From Lachnospiraceae bacterium (GTDB lineage: Bacteria > Bacillota > Clostridia > Lachnospirales > Lachnospiraceae): a stretch of DNA of 46,678 nt. Shown one piece after another: positions 24,949 through 32,759 of the stretch. Numbering within the stretch: position 1 is the first letter of the stretch; each line of letters starts with the position of its first letter. Location of the stretch: NCBI GenBank assembly GCA_030527645.1, contig JAUNAJ010000018.1, positions 1 through 46,678 of the forward strand, given 5' to 3'. The translations under genes were made by a program, and so were the position numbers. The notes beneath the pieces were generated by a model. It saw nothing but the letters and a program-made list of their open reading frames with translations. It was not told the DNA's origin and ran no database searches.

Positions 24949-26428
24949 GGATCTGGAAGGATAGTTCCAGATACAGTCTGGTGCGGTAGTCATTCAGATT
25001 CAGCCCGGTCAGCTCAAGGATCCGTTCCATGCGGCTGATGAAGGTGCTTCTGTGAATAAACAGTTTTTTCGCAGCGTGGCTCATGTTGAACTGCGTTTCA
25101 AAATAGGTATATAGTGTCTGGTAGTAGCTGGTCTGCCGTTCCTGATCGTGCTTTTGAAGAAAAAGCAGCTGGGGATGGCAGACCTGTTCCGGTTTAAACA
25201 GGCCTGTGCCATAGCTGATCAGATAATCCAGTGCATAGTCATCAAAACGGAAATACCAGCGGGTACTGTCCTTCTTCTGACCGATTTCAATGGAAAACAG
25301 AGACTGTCGGTAGAAGATCTCAATATCCCTGAGATCATAGAAGACTCTGCTGCAGCCGGCGATCATCAGTCCGTCCCGGACCAGATAGGCGAGGGATTGA
25401 TAGAAATCCGAGATCTTCTTTTGGGTATTTATGGAAAGATTGATGATCATTACAACATTTCCATCCACCTCAGCAGCACAGGAATCAGACCAGAGCTCTT
25501 CTACCTGTGAGATCAGATAGGGGGGATAGAGATCCTTTTTCAGCCGGTGTTCAGGAAAGAAACAGACCATCATATAGCTGTGCTGGTCGGTCCAGCCGGT
25601 GCTCTGGCTGATCTTTAGGAGAGTCTTTGACTGAGGAACATGACCGGTAAGACTTTCTGTCAGAAAGCTTCGCAGAAGATTCTGTGTGCTGGTACTGTTC
25701 TGAAAGGAGCCGAATCTCCGCAGGAGGTACTCCACATATTCTGCCAGCTGATTCAGGATCAGGGATTCTCTCTCTGAGTATTCTTCATTGGCGATGCCCA
25801 TGATCAGGCGGCCGGCATATCTGCCGTGGTAGAAGAAGTTAAAGAGCTTATAATCTGTATCGTATTCAAAATCCAGCTCCCCTTCAGAGGCCTCCAGATA
25901 GCGCAGATGGGGATTGGAGATCAGGTCATTGACGGTATCCAGAGCCACATGACCGCTGCTGCCGAACAGCATATGAGCAGAGTCCGGATCCTGAGCCTGG
26001 GCAATCACCGTGAACTGATTATCGACCAGGCAGACAGGAACCTGCAGCATCCGGTAGGTGAGCTGGACAAGGTTCCGGAAATCCTGTGTATCCTCTACGG
26101 TCTGAACGCAGGCCGCCGCCCAGCGGTCATAGGAATCGTAGATTTCCTGCAGAAGATTATACAGCTCCGTTTCCGATACATCCTCCTCTAACAGCAGGAC
26201 AGAGGTTTTTTCGGGGATGGAAAGGGAAGGCATGTTCCTGCAGATATAGGTTCCGGGCGGCAGGATCTCCTTGCAGTCCAGTGCGATCCGAAGATAGCTG
26301 CCGGAAATCCTGCCGCCGGTGAGGAACCGCGGCCTGCCAACGCCCGGCTGGGAATCTGTCCGACGGAGATAGGTTATGGAATAATGATCTTTCAGATGAA
26401 AATACAAAGTGTCAGCATTCAGTTCCAT
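24905..26428 (-). CDS. PucR/CdaR-like transcriptional regulator
   Basis: A 507-residue cytoplasmic regulator with a PucR-type C-terminal helix-turn-helix: MSHAAKKLFIHRSTFISRM followed by the second helix ILELTGLNLNDYRTR (about 455-490). The long N-terminal part has a PucR_1/GAF-like character but no recognisable ligand site. Family members respond to small metabolites such as purines or sugar acids; the inducer here is unknown. The ATG at 26428 (minus strand) has GGAGG 7 bases upstream. A consensus promoter overlapped by a 19-base palindrome precedes it, which suggests autoregulation. Its stop lies 44 bases inside the convergent DUF1015 gene. Confidence 0.8.
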   Translation of the reverse strand: MELNADTLYFHLKDHYSITYLRRTDSQPGVGRPRFLTGGRISGSYLRIALDCKEILPPGTYICRNMPSLSIPEKTSVLLLEEDVSETELYNLLQEIYDSYDRWAAACVQTVEDTQDFRNLVQLTYRMLQVPVCLVDNQFTVIAQAQDPDSAHMLFGSSGHVALDTVNDLISNPHLRYLEASEGELDFEYDTDYKLFNFFYHGRYAGRLIMGIANEEYSERESLILNQLAEYVEYLLRRFGSFQNSTSTQNLLRSFLTESLTGHVPQSKTLLKISQSTGWTDQHSYMMVCFFPEHRLKKDLYPPYLISQVEELWSDSCAAEVDGNVVMIINLSINTQKKISDFYQSLAYLVRDGLMIAGCSRVFYDLRDIEIFYRQSLFSIEIGQKKDSTRWYFRFDDYALDYLISYGTGLFKPEQVCHPQLLFLQKHDQERQTSYYQTLYTYFETQFNMSHAAKKLFIHRSTFISRMERILELTGLNLNDYRTRLYLELSFQILNEPDPASVSQFYV

Positions 26429-26449
26429 TGGGTTCCCTCCTTTGTCCTT

Positions 26450-26468
26450 ACACTACAAATTGTAGTGT
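26450..26468. promoter_or_regulatory. Operator-like palindrome over the -10 box
   Basis: ACACTACAA, a single A, then TTGTAGTGT: perfect 9-base arms. It covers the -10 box of the PucR-like gene promoter. It resembles the TACA/TGTA dyads of BlaI/CopY-type operators, but with 3 rather than 2 central bases, and no such regulator is nearby. Confidence 0.6.
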
Positions 26469-26487
26469 GCGGATGTTAAAAAGTCAA
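26459..26487 (-). promoter_or_regulatory. Promoter of the PucR-like gene
   Basis: On the minus strand TTGACT (26487-26482), a 17-base spacer and TACAAT (26464-26459). The start codon follows 30 bases after the -10 box. Confidence 0.7.
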
Positions 26488-26500
26488 TCGTTTTAACGGA

Positions 26501-26529
26501 TTGCGAAGCAGAGGAACAGCAATTATACT
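26501..26529 (+). promoter_or_regulatory. Promoter of a putative small RNA
   Basis: TTGCGA (26501-26506), 17-base spacer, TATACT (26524-26529), predicted start near 26536. The only thing between it and the terminator at 26577 is about 40 bases of non-coding sequence. Confidence 0.55.
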
Positions 26530-26535
26530 AATAAC

Positions 26536-26612
26536 ATACTTAATAACAACAACCCATTACTACTCTATACACATGGAAAGCGCAGAACAATTTGTTCTGC
26601 GCTTTCTGTTTT
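26536..26612 (+). ncRNA. Putative ~75-nt small RNA with its own terminator
   Basis: It is bounded by the promoter at 26501-26529 and the terminator hairpin at 26577-26605 plus tail. The 5' 40 bases are A/C-rich and unstructured (ACAACAACCC-type), the 3' half is the terminator stem. No start codon with a binding site fits a peptide. Inferred from signals alone; it could instead be a terminated leader of the sulfatase gene. Confidence 0.4.
26577..26612 (+). terminator. Intrinsic terminator of the putative small RNA
   Basis: AAAGCGCAGAACAA (26577-26590), one T, and TTGTTCTGCGCTTT (26592-26605): a 14-base perfect stem, followed by CTGTTTT. It precedes, rather than follows, the nearest plus-strand gene. 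Confidence 0.7.
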
Positions 26613-26629
26613 ATCCGGAATGCAAAGTA

Positions 26630-26658
26630 TTGCAAATAGAATGCTAAATGCTTAGAAT
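26630..26658 (+). promoter_or_regulatory. Promoter of the sulfatase gene
   Basis: TTGCAA (26630-26635), 17-base spacer, TAGAAT (26653-26658). The predicted transcript start near 26665 lies after the first in-frame ATG (26648) and so supports the ATG at 26696. Confidence 0.55.
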
Positions 26659-26695
26659 AGATGAGGTAGTAATAAGAGAAAGGTTGCTGAATTCT

Positions 26696-28540
26696 ATGTT
26701 TCATTGGAAAACTCCCGGCAAGGGGGCTGCAGGAAGTAAGCTTTTGGGGTACGTTTTAGCCCTGTTTGCGAATTCCTGCTTTGCATTCTTTGCTCTGGAT
26801 GTTGTGAATAATCCGGATCTTGCTGTCATGAAGATTCGGTATATGCTGTTAAATGTGCTTGGCATCCTGCTGATTTCTCTGCTGGTTCTGCTGTGGCTGA
26901 ATTCTTTTCGAAGAACAATGTTTACGATTCTGATCTTTTTCACTGTGATCAGTCTGGTGTTCTGCCATGTTTATGCCAGCAGGGGAGAACCGCTGCAGCT
27001 GATCGATGTGTATGCTGTGGGTACAGCTCTGGAGGTATCGGGAGAATACCCCTTTGAGCTTACCGAACAGGCTGCCTTGATGCTGAACCTGTCTGCGGTT
27101 CTGTTTGTACTGTATCTGCGGCTGCCGGAGTGGAAGCCGGCAAAGGGAATCAGGGGAAAGATAGGGCTTCGCGCAGGGGCGGCTGCTTGTATGATCGCAG
27201 GCTTCTTTCTGTATCTGAATACAAACTGGAACGGAAATCTTGGGATCACCACAGATCTATGGGCTCCCGTAAAGACCTATAAGGAATACGGAACAGAGGT
27301 TGGTTTTTTCTGTGTTGCAAAATATATGCGCCTCACCCCGCCTGACGGCTACTCTGTATCCGATACAGAGGAACTTGCAGAACGGATCAGTGAGGAACTG
27401 ACATCTACAGAAAATGAAGCGGGGGTGGAGACAGGAGACAGACAGAAGCCGGTGAATGTGATTGCGATCATGAATGAGTCCTGGGCGGATTACCGGCTGC
27501 TAGGCGATCTGCAGACCACCGATGAGGTCATGCCCTTCTATGACTCTATGAGCGAGAATACGATCAAGGGCAGTACGCTGGTCTGTATCCGGGGAGGAGG
27601 GACTGCCAAAACGGAATATGAATTCCTGACCGGTAATTCCGAGAAACGGTTTCCCGGTATGGTTCCTTATGTGAGCTATTATACCCATGAGCAGCATTCC
27701 CTGTTCGAGATCATGGCAGACCAGGGATATGAGATTGCCGCTATGCATCCCAATAAAGGTACAAACTGGAACAGAAATACAGCCTACAGTTTGATGGGAG
27801 TTGAAAATTTTTATACGATCGATGACTTTCCGGAGGATGCCAGGCGGGTAAGAGCACACATATCTGATGAAGCGAACTATGATGCCATTATCCGGCTGGT
27901 AGAGGAGAAGGAAAGCAGCAGCCGGCCCTTCTTCCTGTTTGATATCACCATGCAGAATCATGGCGGCTATAAGGCGAAAAAATATGAAAGTACTCTGTCA
28001 GTGTCCGGGTATGAGGACAGTACCGTGGATCAGTATCTGTCTCTGCTTCGGGAAAGTGATGCTGCGCTGGAAAAACTGATCCGGTATTTTGAAGAGGTGG
28101 ACGAGCCCACGATGATCCTGATGTTTGGGGATCATTATCCGGACCTGCCGGAGGAGTTTACGGAATATCTGACAGGGAAGAGCTACGAAGACAGTACACT
28201 GGAGGAGAAGGAGCTGTATTATTCCACACCGTTTTTTATCTGGGCTAATTATGATCTGGAGGAGGAGACGGGAGTGCTTACCAGTACGAATTATCTGGGG
28301 ACACTGCTTCTTGAAGCAGCCGGGCTGGACATGCCGGAGTACAATCAATATCTGCTGCAGCTGATGGAGCAGATCCCTGCGCTGAATCATCTCGGATACA
28401 GAAATTCCTCCGGACAGTGGACAGCCTGGTCTGATGCAGAAGAAACGGAAAAACGGCTGGAGTGGGAGTATGAATGCCTTCAGTACAACAATCTGGCAGA
28501 GAAACGAAAGAGGCTGGACTGGTTCTTTACATTGGAGTAA
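26696..28540 (+). CDS. LTA synthase-like membrane sulfatase (phosphoglycerol transferase family)
   Basis: A 614-residue protein with about five N-terminal membrane spans and a large extracellular sulfatase-fold domain, as in LtaS-type glycerol phosphate transferases. Family motifs: NVIAIMNESWADY (metal site), GGGTAKTEYEFLTGNS with the likely catalytic Thr, HPNKGTNWNRN, and FGDHYPDLP near the end. Such enzymes polymerise or transfer glycerol phosphate from phosphatidylglycerol to teichoic or other cell-surface polymers; the exact acceptor is unknown. I start at ATG 26696 because the upstream ATG 26648 lacks a binding site and lies before the predicted transcript start. AAAGG sits 12 bases upstream, a rather long spacing. 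It is convergent with an MBOAT/DHHW cell-surface modification pair. Confidence 0.85.
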   Translation: MFHWKTPGKGAAGSKLLGYVLALFANSCFAFFALDVVNNPDLAVMKIRYMLLNVLGILLISLLVLLWLNSFRRTMFTILIFFTVISLVFCHVYASRGEPLQLIDVYAVGTALEVSGEYPFELTEQAALMLNLSAVLFVLYLRLPEWKPAKGIRGKIGLRAGAAACMIAGFFLYLNTNWNGNLGITTDLWAPVKTYKEYGTEVGFFCVAKYMRLTPPDGYSVSDTEELAERISEELTSTENEAGVETGDRQKPVNVIAIMNESWADYRLLGDLQTTDEVMPFYDSMSENTIKGSTLVCIRGGGTAKTEYEFLTGNSEKRFPGMVPYVSYYTHEQHSLFEIMADQGYEIAAMHPNKGTNWNRNTAYSLMGVENFYTIDDFPEDARRVRAHISDEANYDAIIRLVEEKESSSRPFFLFDITMQNHGGYKAKKYESTLSVSGYEDSTVDQYLSLLRESDAALEKLIRYFEEVDEPTMILMFGDHYPDLPEEFTEYLTGKSYEDSTLEEKELYYSTPFFIWANYDLEEETGVLTSTNYLGTLLLEAAGLDMPEYNQYLLQLMEQIPALNHLGYRNSSGQWTAWSDAEETEKRLEWEYECLQYNNLAEKRKRLDWFFTLE

Positions 28541-28549
28541 GCCGCAAAT

Positions 28550-28598
28550 AAAAACAAGGACATTCGAATCCGGGATTCGAATGTCCTTGTTTTTTTTG
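28550..28598. terminator. Bidirectional terminator between convergent genes
   Basis: A 21-base perfect stem (28550-28570 with 28574-28594; core ACAAGGACATTCGAATC) with a CGG loop, T8 on the plus strand and an A-run that reads as T on the minus strand. It serves the sulfatase gene and the DHHW gene. Confidence 0.92.
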
Positions 28599-28623
28599 CT
28601 GCAGTGTATGCAAAGGAGTTTTC

Positions 28624-30111
28624 TTACATGAACATGCTGAGCATAGTCTCGGCATTGGACTGCAGGATAGCGTCTGCATTGTTCAGGAAGATCACATCAC
28701 TTACATTATTCTGCTGAATAAATGTTGTGAGATTGTTGGGATAATAGCGGTAATCTACCACATACACCGTCTGATAATGATCTACCAGGAAGGGAACGAA
28801 AGCGTTTCCGTAGGATTCCTTCACCACCACGCAGGAAGAACCGTCTGTGATAGAAGGATTATTGATCGTGGTCAATGCGTGATCTCCGCCGATGAAAGCG
28901 CTGTATTTGCCTCCGGTAGAATATTCTGTGGCATCATCTACCACCGGATAGTTGTATTCATATCCCTGACCGTCAGAAATAATACAGTCGTTGGTGCCGT
29001 TCGGTGTGTAGGTTACCAGGGTATCCGGATTGTTTCCCAGGGCTTCGGACTGGTTGCTGTAGGAATAGAAGGTGCCAAGGAATCCCGGGTACTGCGATTC
29101 TCTGAATTCTGTAATATCATGGGCGGAGATGCCTTTTGCCTTGCAGAATTCAACGTAGGAATAATAGGCACCAAGCTGCGTCCAGTGATGGTCTGTGTTG
29201 TAATAGACATACTCTGCATTATGCTTGATCAGAGTATCCAGTACCGGAACCTGCTGAATAGCAGGATCCAGCATGCTGTAGGTATAATTGAAGGCATCTC
29301 TTGTGCTGGAGCCGCCCAGGGAAAGCTGTGTCTCCTCATCCAGGCATACAGCAAAGCTCGTAGGTGCCAGCATATCATAGATCGTGACGCTGTCACCGAG
29401 TATCGCATGTACGGTATTCAGCATGGATGCGTAGGCAACTGCGCTGCTGTTGCTGAAATAATAGATTTCAAAGCCGCGGTTCTCTGCAATATAGACAGTA
29501 CCTGCAACCTCGCCCTGATTGTGAATGGTTCCGTCCTCGGTTGGCTCCTCCTCGGCAGGCGTCTCTGCCTGATCGGGAGCGGTTTCTTCAGCTGCCTGGC
29601 CTTCTTCAGAGACAATTCCTTCTTCAGAGGTGTTTTCCTGAACTGCTCCTTCCTGTGAGGCATCGTTGTTCCCGGAATCGTCTCCCTCTGAGGGCGGGAG
29701 GAGAACAGGAGCAAGCTCGGCGGAATCAGGGATCTCGTCTCCCTGACCTGCAGAACCGTACAATTCTTCGCCCTTCAGGCCGTACAGCTTTTCTACACCG
29801 GACTGGCAGGCCAGCAGCTGTTCCCTGAAGGGAAAGGTATCAGAGAACCAGGTATCAATATCGGAGAACCATGTGCCGGTAAAAATTCCGGTAAGGGAAA
29901 GTCCGGGGAACTTTGCCAGTTCTCTTTTTTCCAGATCCGACTCCTTGGGACGGATCGGGATCAGAAGAACGCTGACTGCCAGCAGGGCTGCAAACAGATA
30001 GGTGAAGATTCTTATATAGCGCTGGTGCCAGATTCTCTGAAGCTCTTTTCTTTTTTTTCTGGCCAGAGCACGTCTGCGCTCCCGGTCAGACCTTGTTTTT
30101 CCAGATGACAT
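28624..30111 (-). CDS. DHHW family protein (AlgJ/AlgX-like SGNH partner of MBOAT)
   Basis: A 495-residue protein with a basic N-terminus (arginine/lysine-rich to residue 31), one membrane span at about 33-51, and an extracellular domain. The DHHW motif at 307-310 (NTDHHWTQLGAYYSY) marks the family related to AlgJ/AlgX, which act with MBOAT proteins in O-acetylation of exported polysaccharides. Residues ~140-197 form an acidic, Glu/Ser/Pro-rich low-complexity linker inserted before the catalytic part. The gene lies 19 bases after the MBOAT gene on the same strand, strongly supporting joint function. The start codon ATG 30111 has AAAGGAT about 12 bases upstream, inside the end of the MBOAT gene. 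Confidence 0.85.
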   Translation of the reverse strand: MSSGKTRSDRERRRALARKKRKELQRIWHQRYIRIFTYLFAALLAVSVLLIPIRPKESDLEKRELAKFPGLSLTGIFTGTWFSDIDTWFSDTFPFREQLLACQSGVEKLYGLKGEELYGSAGQGDEIPDSAELAPVLLPPSEGDDSGNNDASQEGAVQENTSEEGIVSEEGQAAEETAPDQAETPAEEEPTEDGTIHNQGEVAGTVYIAENRGFEIYYFSNSSAVAYASMLNTVHAILGDSVTIYDMLAPTSFAVCLDEETQLSLGGSSTRDAFNYTYSMLDPAIQQVPVLDTLIKHNAEYVYYNTDHHWTQLGAYYSYVEFCKAKGISAHDITEFRESQYPGFLGTFYSYSNQSEALGNNPDTLVTYTPNGTNDCIISDGQGYEYNYPVVDDATEYSTGGKYSAFIGGDHALTTINNPSITDGSSCVVVKESYGNAFVPFLVDHYQTVYVVDYRYYPNNLTTFIQQNNVSDVIFLNNADAILQSNAETMLSMFM

Positions 30112-30130
30112 AGATGTTCAATATCCTTTC

Positions 30131-31561
30131 TCAGAACTGATTGTACAGGAACGGTGTATAGCTGTTTCCGATCAAAGCAAAGACAGAAACGGCAAGCATC
30201 AGAATACAGAATACGATGCGAAGCAGCATGGCTCTGCTGATGTTCGGGATCCGCCTGTTCAGCTGTGCGTTGAGCTTTGCTGCCTGTCCTGCAGCAACCG
30301 GTGTGCACGCAAAGACTGCAGCGATCAGGAAGAAGATGTTATTCTTCAGAACAACACCAATGGCGGCGCTGTTCAGTCCTGCACCATTGAGATTCACAAG
30401 ACCCTTAAGAGCAAGGCCGAGCTGGCCGAAATCCTCAAAGCGGAACAGGATCCAGCTGATGAATACAACCAGAAGGGTGTAGACATGTCCGGCAGCAGCA
30501 GGAAGAGCCTTTCCGCCCCGGTCTCTGTAGAGATTTTCCAATGTGATAAATACAAAGAAATAGAGACCCCAGAGAATGTAGTTCCAGCTGGCACCGTGCC
30601 AGAGACCTGTCAGCGCCCAGACGGCAAGAAGGTTCAGCATGGTCCTGGTTTTGGAAATGCGGTTTCCGCCCAGAGGAATGTAGACATAGTCCCGGAAAAA
30701 GGAACTCAGAGAGATGTGCCATCTTTTCCAGAAATCCTTAATGGAAACTGCAATATAAGGATAGTTAAAGTTTTCTTTATAATGGAAGCCGATCATCTGT
30801 CCCAGACCGAGAGCCATGTCAGAATACGCAGAAAAATCAAGATAGATCTGCAGCATGTAGCAAAGAGAGCCAAGCCACACACCGGTTACCGGCACCGTGC
30901 GGATCTCAGAGGAAAGGGGCAGCAGCGTGGCTGCCAGAGAGCCGCAGTGATTTGCCAGGACTGCCTTCTTTGCAAGACCGGTGCAGAATCGGGTCATTCC
31001 GTCCACCAGATTTTTCAGAGTCGCTTTTCGGGATCGGATCTGGGGAGCCATGTCCGTATAGCGTTCGATCGGACCGGAAACGCTCTGATGGAAAATGCTG
31101 GTGTAAAGAAGAAGATCCTGATATCGGTCTGCAGCGGTGCAGCGTCCGTTATATACATCTGCCACATAGGAAATCAGCTTGAATGTATAGAAGGAAATTC
31201 CCAGAGGAAGAGCGATCCGGAAGATATTCCAGTCCTGATTCAACAACGCTCCGACGGAGCCCAGGAAGAATCCGGTATATTTGAACACTCCAAGTACTGC
31301 CAGAAACAGTGCTGCAGACAGGATCAGATAGGTTTTCTTTCGTGCAGGATCGCCGGTCCGCTCAATGATCCGTCCCATGAAAAACCCAAGGGCAGTCATG
31401 ATCAGCAGAAGGATCAGATAGCGAAGACCACCCCAGCAGTAGAAGATCAGGGAAAAGATCAACAGGGTTCTGTTGCGGGCTTCGCTGCTGCTTACACGGA
31501 AATAGACCAGCATAAACAGCGGAAAGAATACACATAAAAATAACAGGCTGGAAAAAATCAT
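30131..31561 (-). CDS. MBOAT family O-acyltransferase (AlgI/DltB-like)
   Basis: A 476-residue polytopic membrane protein that would move acetyl (or another acyl) groups across the membrane onto a surface polymer. It begins MIFSSLLFLCVFFPLF, the usual AlgI-family start, and has the MBOAT motifs FWKRWHISLSSFFRDYVYIPLGG-type (His282) and the catalytic His322 in LTGLWHGASWNYILWG. The frame continues 12 codons upstream to a TTG, but the GGGGGGT stretch about 11 bases before ATG 31561 and the family N-terminus favour the ATG. It is followed directly by the DHHW gene and preceded by a LysR gene on the same strand. The acceptor polysaccharide is unknown. Confidence 0.9.
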   Translation of the reverse strand: MIFSSLLFLCVFFPLFMLVYFRVSSSEARNRTLLIFSLIFYCWGGLRYLILLLIMTALGFFMGRIIERTGDPARKKTYLILSAALFLAVLGVFKYTGFFLGSVGALLNQDWNIFRIALPLGISFYTFKLISYVADVYNGRCTAADRYQDLLLYTSIFHQSVSGPIERYTDMAPQIRSRKATLKNLVDGMTRFCTGLAKKAVLANHCGSLAATLLPLSSEIRTVPVTGVWLGSLCYMLQIYLDFSAYSDMALGLGQMIGFHYKENFNYPYIAVSIKDFWKRWHISLSSFFRDYVYIPLGGNRISKTRTMLNLLAVWALTGLWHGASWNYILWGLYFFVFITLENLYRDRGGKALPAAAGHVYTLLVVFISWILFRFEDFGQLGLALKGLVNLNGAGLNSAAIGVVLKNNIFFLIAAVFACTPVAAGQAAKLNAQLNRRIPNISRAMLLRIVFCILMLAVSVFALIGNSYTPFLYNQF

Positions 31562-31644
31562 AAAATATAATACCCCCCGATAGATGTATTTCAGCAAGAT
31601 TCACTTGCAGGATGCTGTTGACAGATAAAGCTGCGTGCATCCGG

Positions 31645-32559
31645 TCAGTCAGTCAGGTCCGACTGCCGGATATATTGAAGCAGTTCCTCGGCACTGCGGG
31701 AAAGAGACTCTCTGGAGCTTCGGATATAACCGAAGGAAGAGAAGATCTTTTTGCCTTCAACAGGAATTGTATGGATCCTGCCTTCTCCAAAAAGGCCGGG
31801 TTCGATCGAACTGTCAAGAAGGCAGTAATCTGTATTCTGCAGAAGATTCACCAGCAGCTGACGGCTGTTGGTATGCAGGGAATAATCCAGCTGTCTGAAG
31901 GGGGTGTCGCCCGCAGCAGGAATATAGGATTCCTGACTGAAAAAGTCTGCATCCCCATGAAAGCGGATCATCCGGAGTTCCTTCAGCTCCTTTTCAGATA
32001 CAGAGGTATTGTTATAACAGGAACTGGACGGCCCTGCCAGCAGGTGCATCTGTCTCTGCTGGAGCGGATAGAAGGACAGGTGCTTGCTCTCCAGCTTCTG
32101 TTGAAACGCCGGCAGCATAGCCTGATTGACAGAGACAAAGCCAATATCAATATGGTGATGATTCAGCTGGTTCATCAGCTCCTGAAGTGTTCCCTCTGTA
32201 TAGGTGATCACAGTATCTTCCGGAGCATAGTTCTGTATATATCCGGTGATGACATGGATCAGATGATCATTGGCCAGGCATCCGATCTGCAGTTTTTTTC
32301 TGCTTGTGCTCTGGGAAAGAGCAGAAAGTGCCTCGGCGTCCTTCAGCATTCTTCTGGCGGTGCTGTAGACCTCCTTGCCGGCTTCGGTCAGCTCCACGCC
32401 TCTGGCCTTTCGCCGGAGAAGCTCCACCTGAAGCTCCTCCTCCAGGGCTTTGATACATTTGCTGATATGAGGCTGTGACGTATAGAGAAGATCAGCGGCC
32501 TTCTTAAAACTGCCGCAGTCTGTACTGGTCACAAAATATTGCAGCTGCTTGATATCCAT
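31645..32559 (-). CDS. LysR family transcriptional regulator
   Basis: A 304-residue LTTR. The N-terminal winged helix-turn-helix (MDIKQLQYFVTS, then SFKKAADLLYTSQPHISKCIKALE, about 18-42) is followed by a periplasmic-binding-protein-like effector domain from ~90. I start at ATG 32559, 6 bases after GAGGGA; an ATG four codons upstream lacks a binding site. It is divergent from the rhodanese-TtcA/larB/larC operon across a 200-base gap with facing promoters and an ATCAA-N3-TTGAT dyad, the classical LTTR arrangement. Downstream on the same strand, 83 bases away, is the MBOAT gene, so either set could be its target. Effector unknown. Confidence 0.9.
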   Translation of the reverse strand: MDIKQLQYFVTSTDCGSFKKAADLLYTSQPHISKCIKALEEELQVELLRRKARGVELTEAGKEVYSTARRMLKDAEALSALSQSTSRKKLQIGCLANDHLIHVITGYIQNYAPEDTVITYTEGTLQELMNQLNHHHIDIGFVSVNQAMLPAFQQKLESKHLSFYPLQQRQMHLLAGPSSSCYNNTSVSEKELKELRMIRFHGDADFFSQESYIPAAGDTPFRQLDYSLHTNSRQLLVNLLQNTDYCLLDSSIEPGLFGEGRIHTIPVEGKKIFSSFGYIRSSRESLSRSAEELLQYIRQSDLTD

Positions 32560-32584
32560 TGGTTCCCTCATTTATTAAAAAACA

Positions 32585-32600
32585 GTTACTGAGAAGTAAC
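32585..32600. repeat. Small inverted repeat GTTACT/AGTAAC
   Basis: GTTACT (32585-32590), GAGA, AGTAAC (32595-32600). It lies in the leader of the LysR gene; another member of the dispersed GTTACT family. Confidence 0.45.
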
Positions 32601-32619
32601 TTATTACCAGTTCAACCCA

Positions 32620-32647
32620 ATTATATCAAAAATTGATGAAAATACAA
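32620..32647 (-). promoter_or_regulatory. Promoter of the LysR gene
   Basis: On the minus strand TTGTAT (32647-32642), 16-base spacer, consensus TATAAT (32625-32620). It overlaps the plus-strand promoter. The dyad ATCAA-AAA-TTGAT at 32625-32637 lies between the boxes, a possible LysR site. Confidence 0.55.
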
Positions 32648-32664
32648 TCTGCCTGTGATACAAT
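32633..32664 (+). promoter_or_regulatory. Promoter of the rhodanese-TtcA/larB/larC operon
   Basis: An extended -10 box TG-A-TACAAT (32656-32664), with TTGATG (32633-32638) upstream at a long 20-base spacing. Extended -10 promoters tolerate poor -35 spacing. Predicted leader about 90 bases. Confidence 0.45.
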
Positions 32665-32688
32665 GAGCGGGCAAATAATAAGAATAAG

Positions 32689-32742
32689 GTTACTGTTAAC
32701 GGCGGGACTGCGCATACCAGGGAGGTTCCCGTGAACTGTAAC
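32689..32742. repeat. Inverted-repeat element in the leader of the rhodanese-TtcA gene
   Basis: GTTACTGTTAAC (32689-32700) pairs imperfectly with GTGAACTGTAAC (32731-32742), 10 of 12 positions. It encloses a GGGA-GGT-TCCC hairpin. The GTTACTGTT end is shared with the elements near 7560 and 14659. Confidence 0.5.
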
Positions 32743-32759
32743 AGATTGAGAGAGCTGCT

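Noticed and set aside
26641-26658. GCTAAATGCTTAG near the sulfatase promoter as a third copy of the palindrome
   Set aside because: Only one half-site matches and the spacing differs.
31562-31600. TATTAT before the MBOAT gene as a promoter -10 box
   Set aside because: No acceptable -35 box at 16-18 bases, and transcription would start at the ATG itself.
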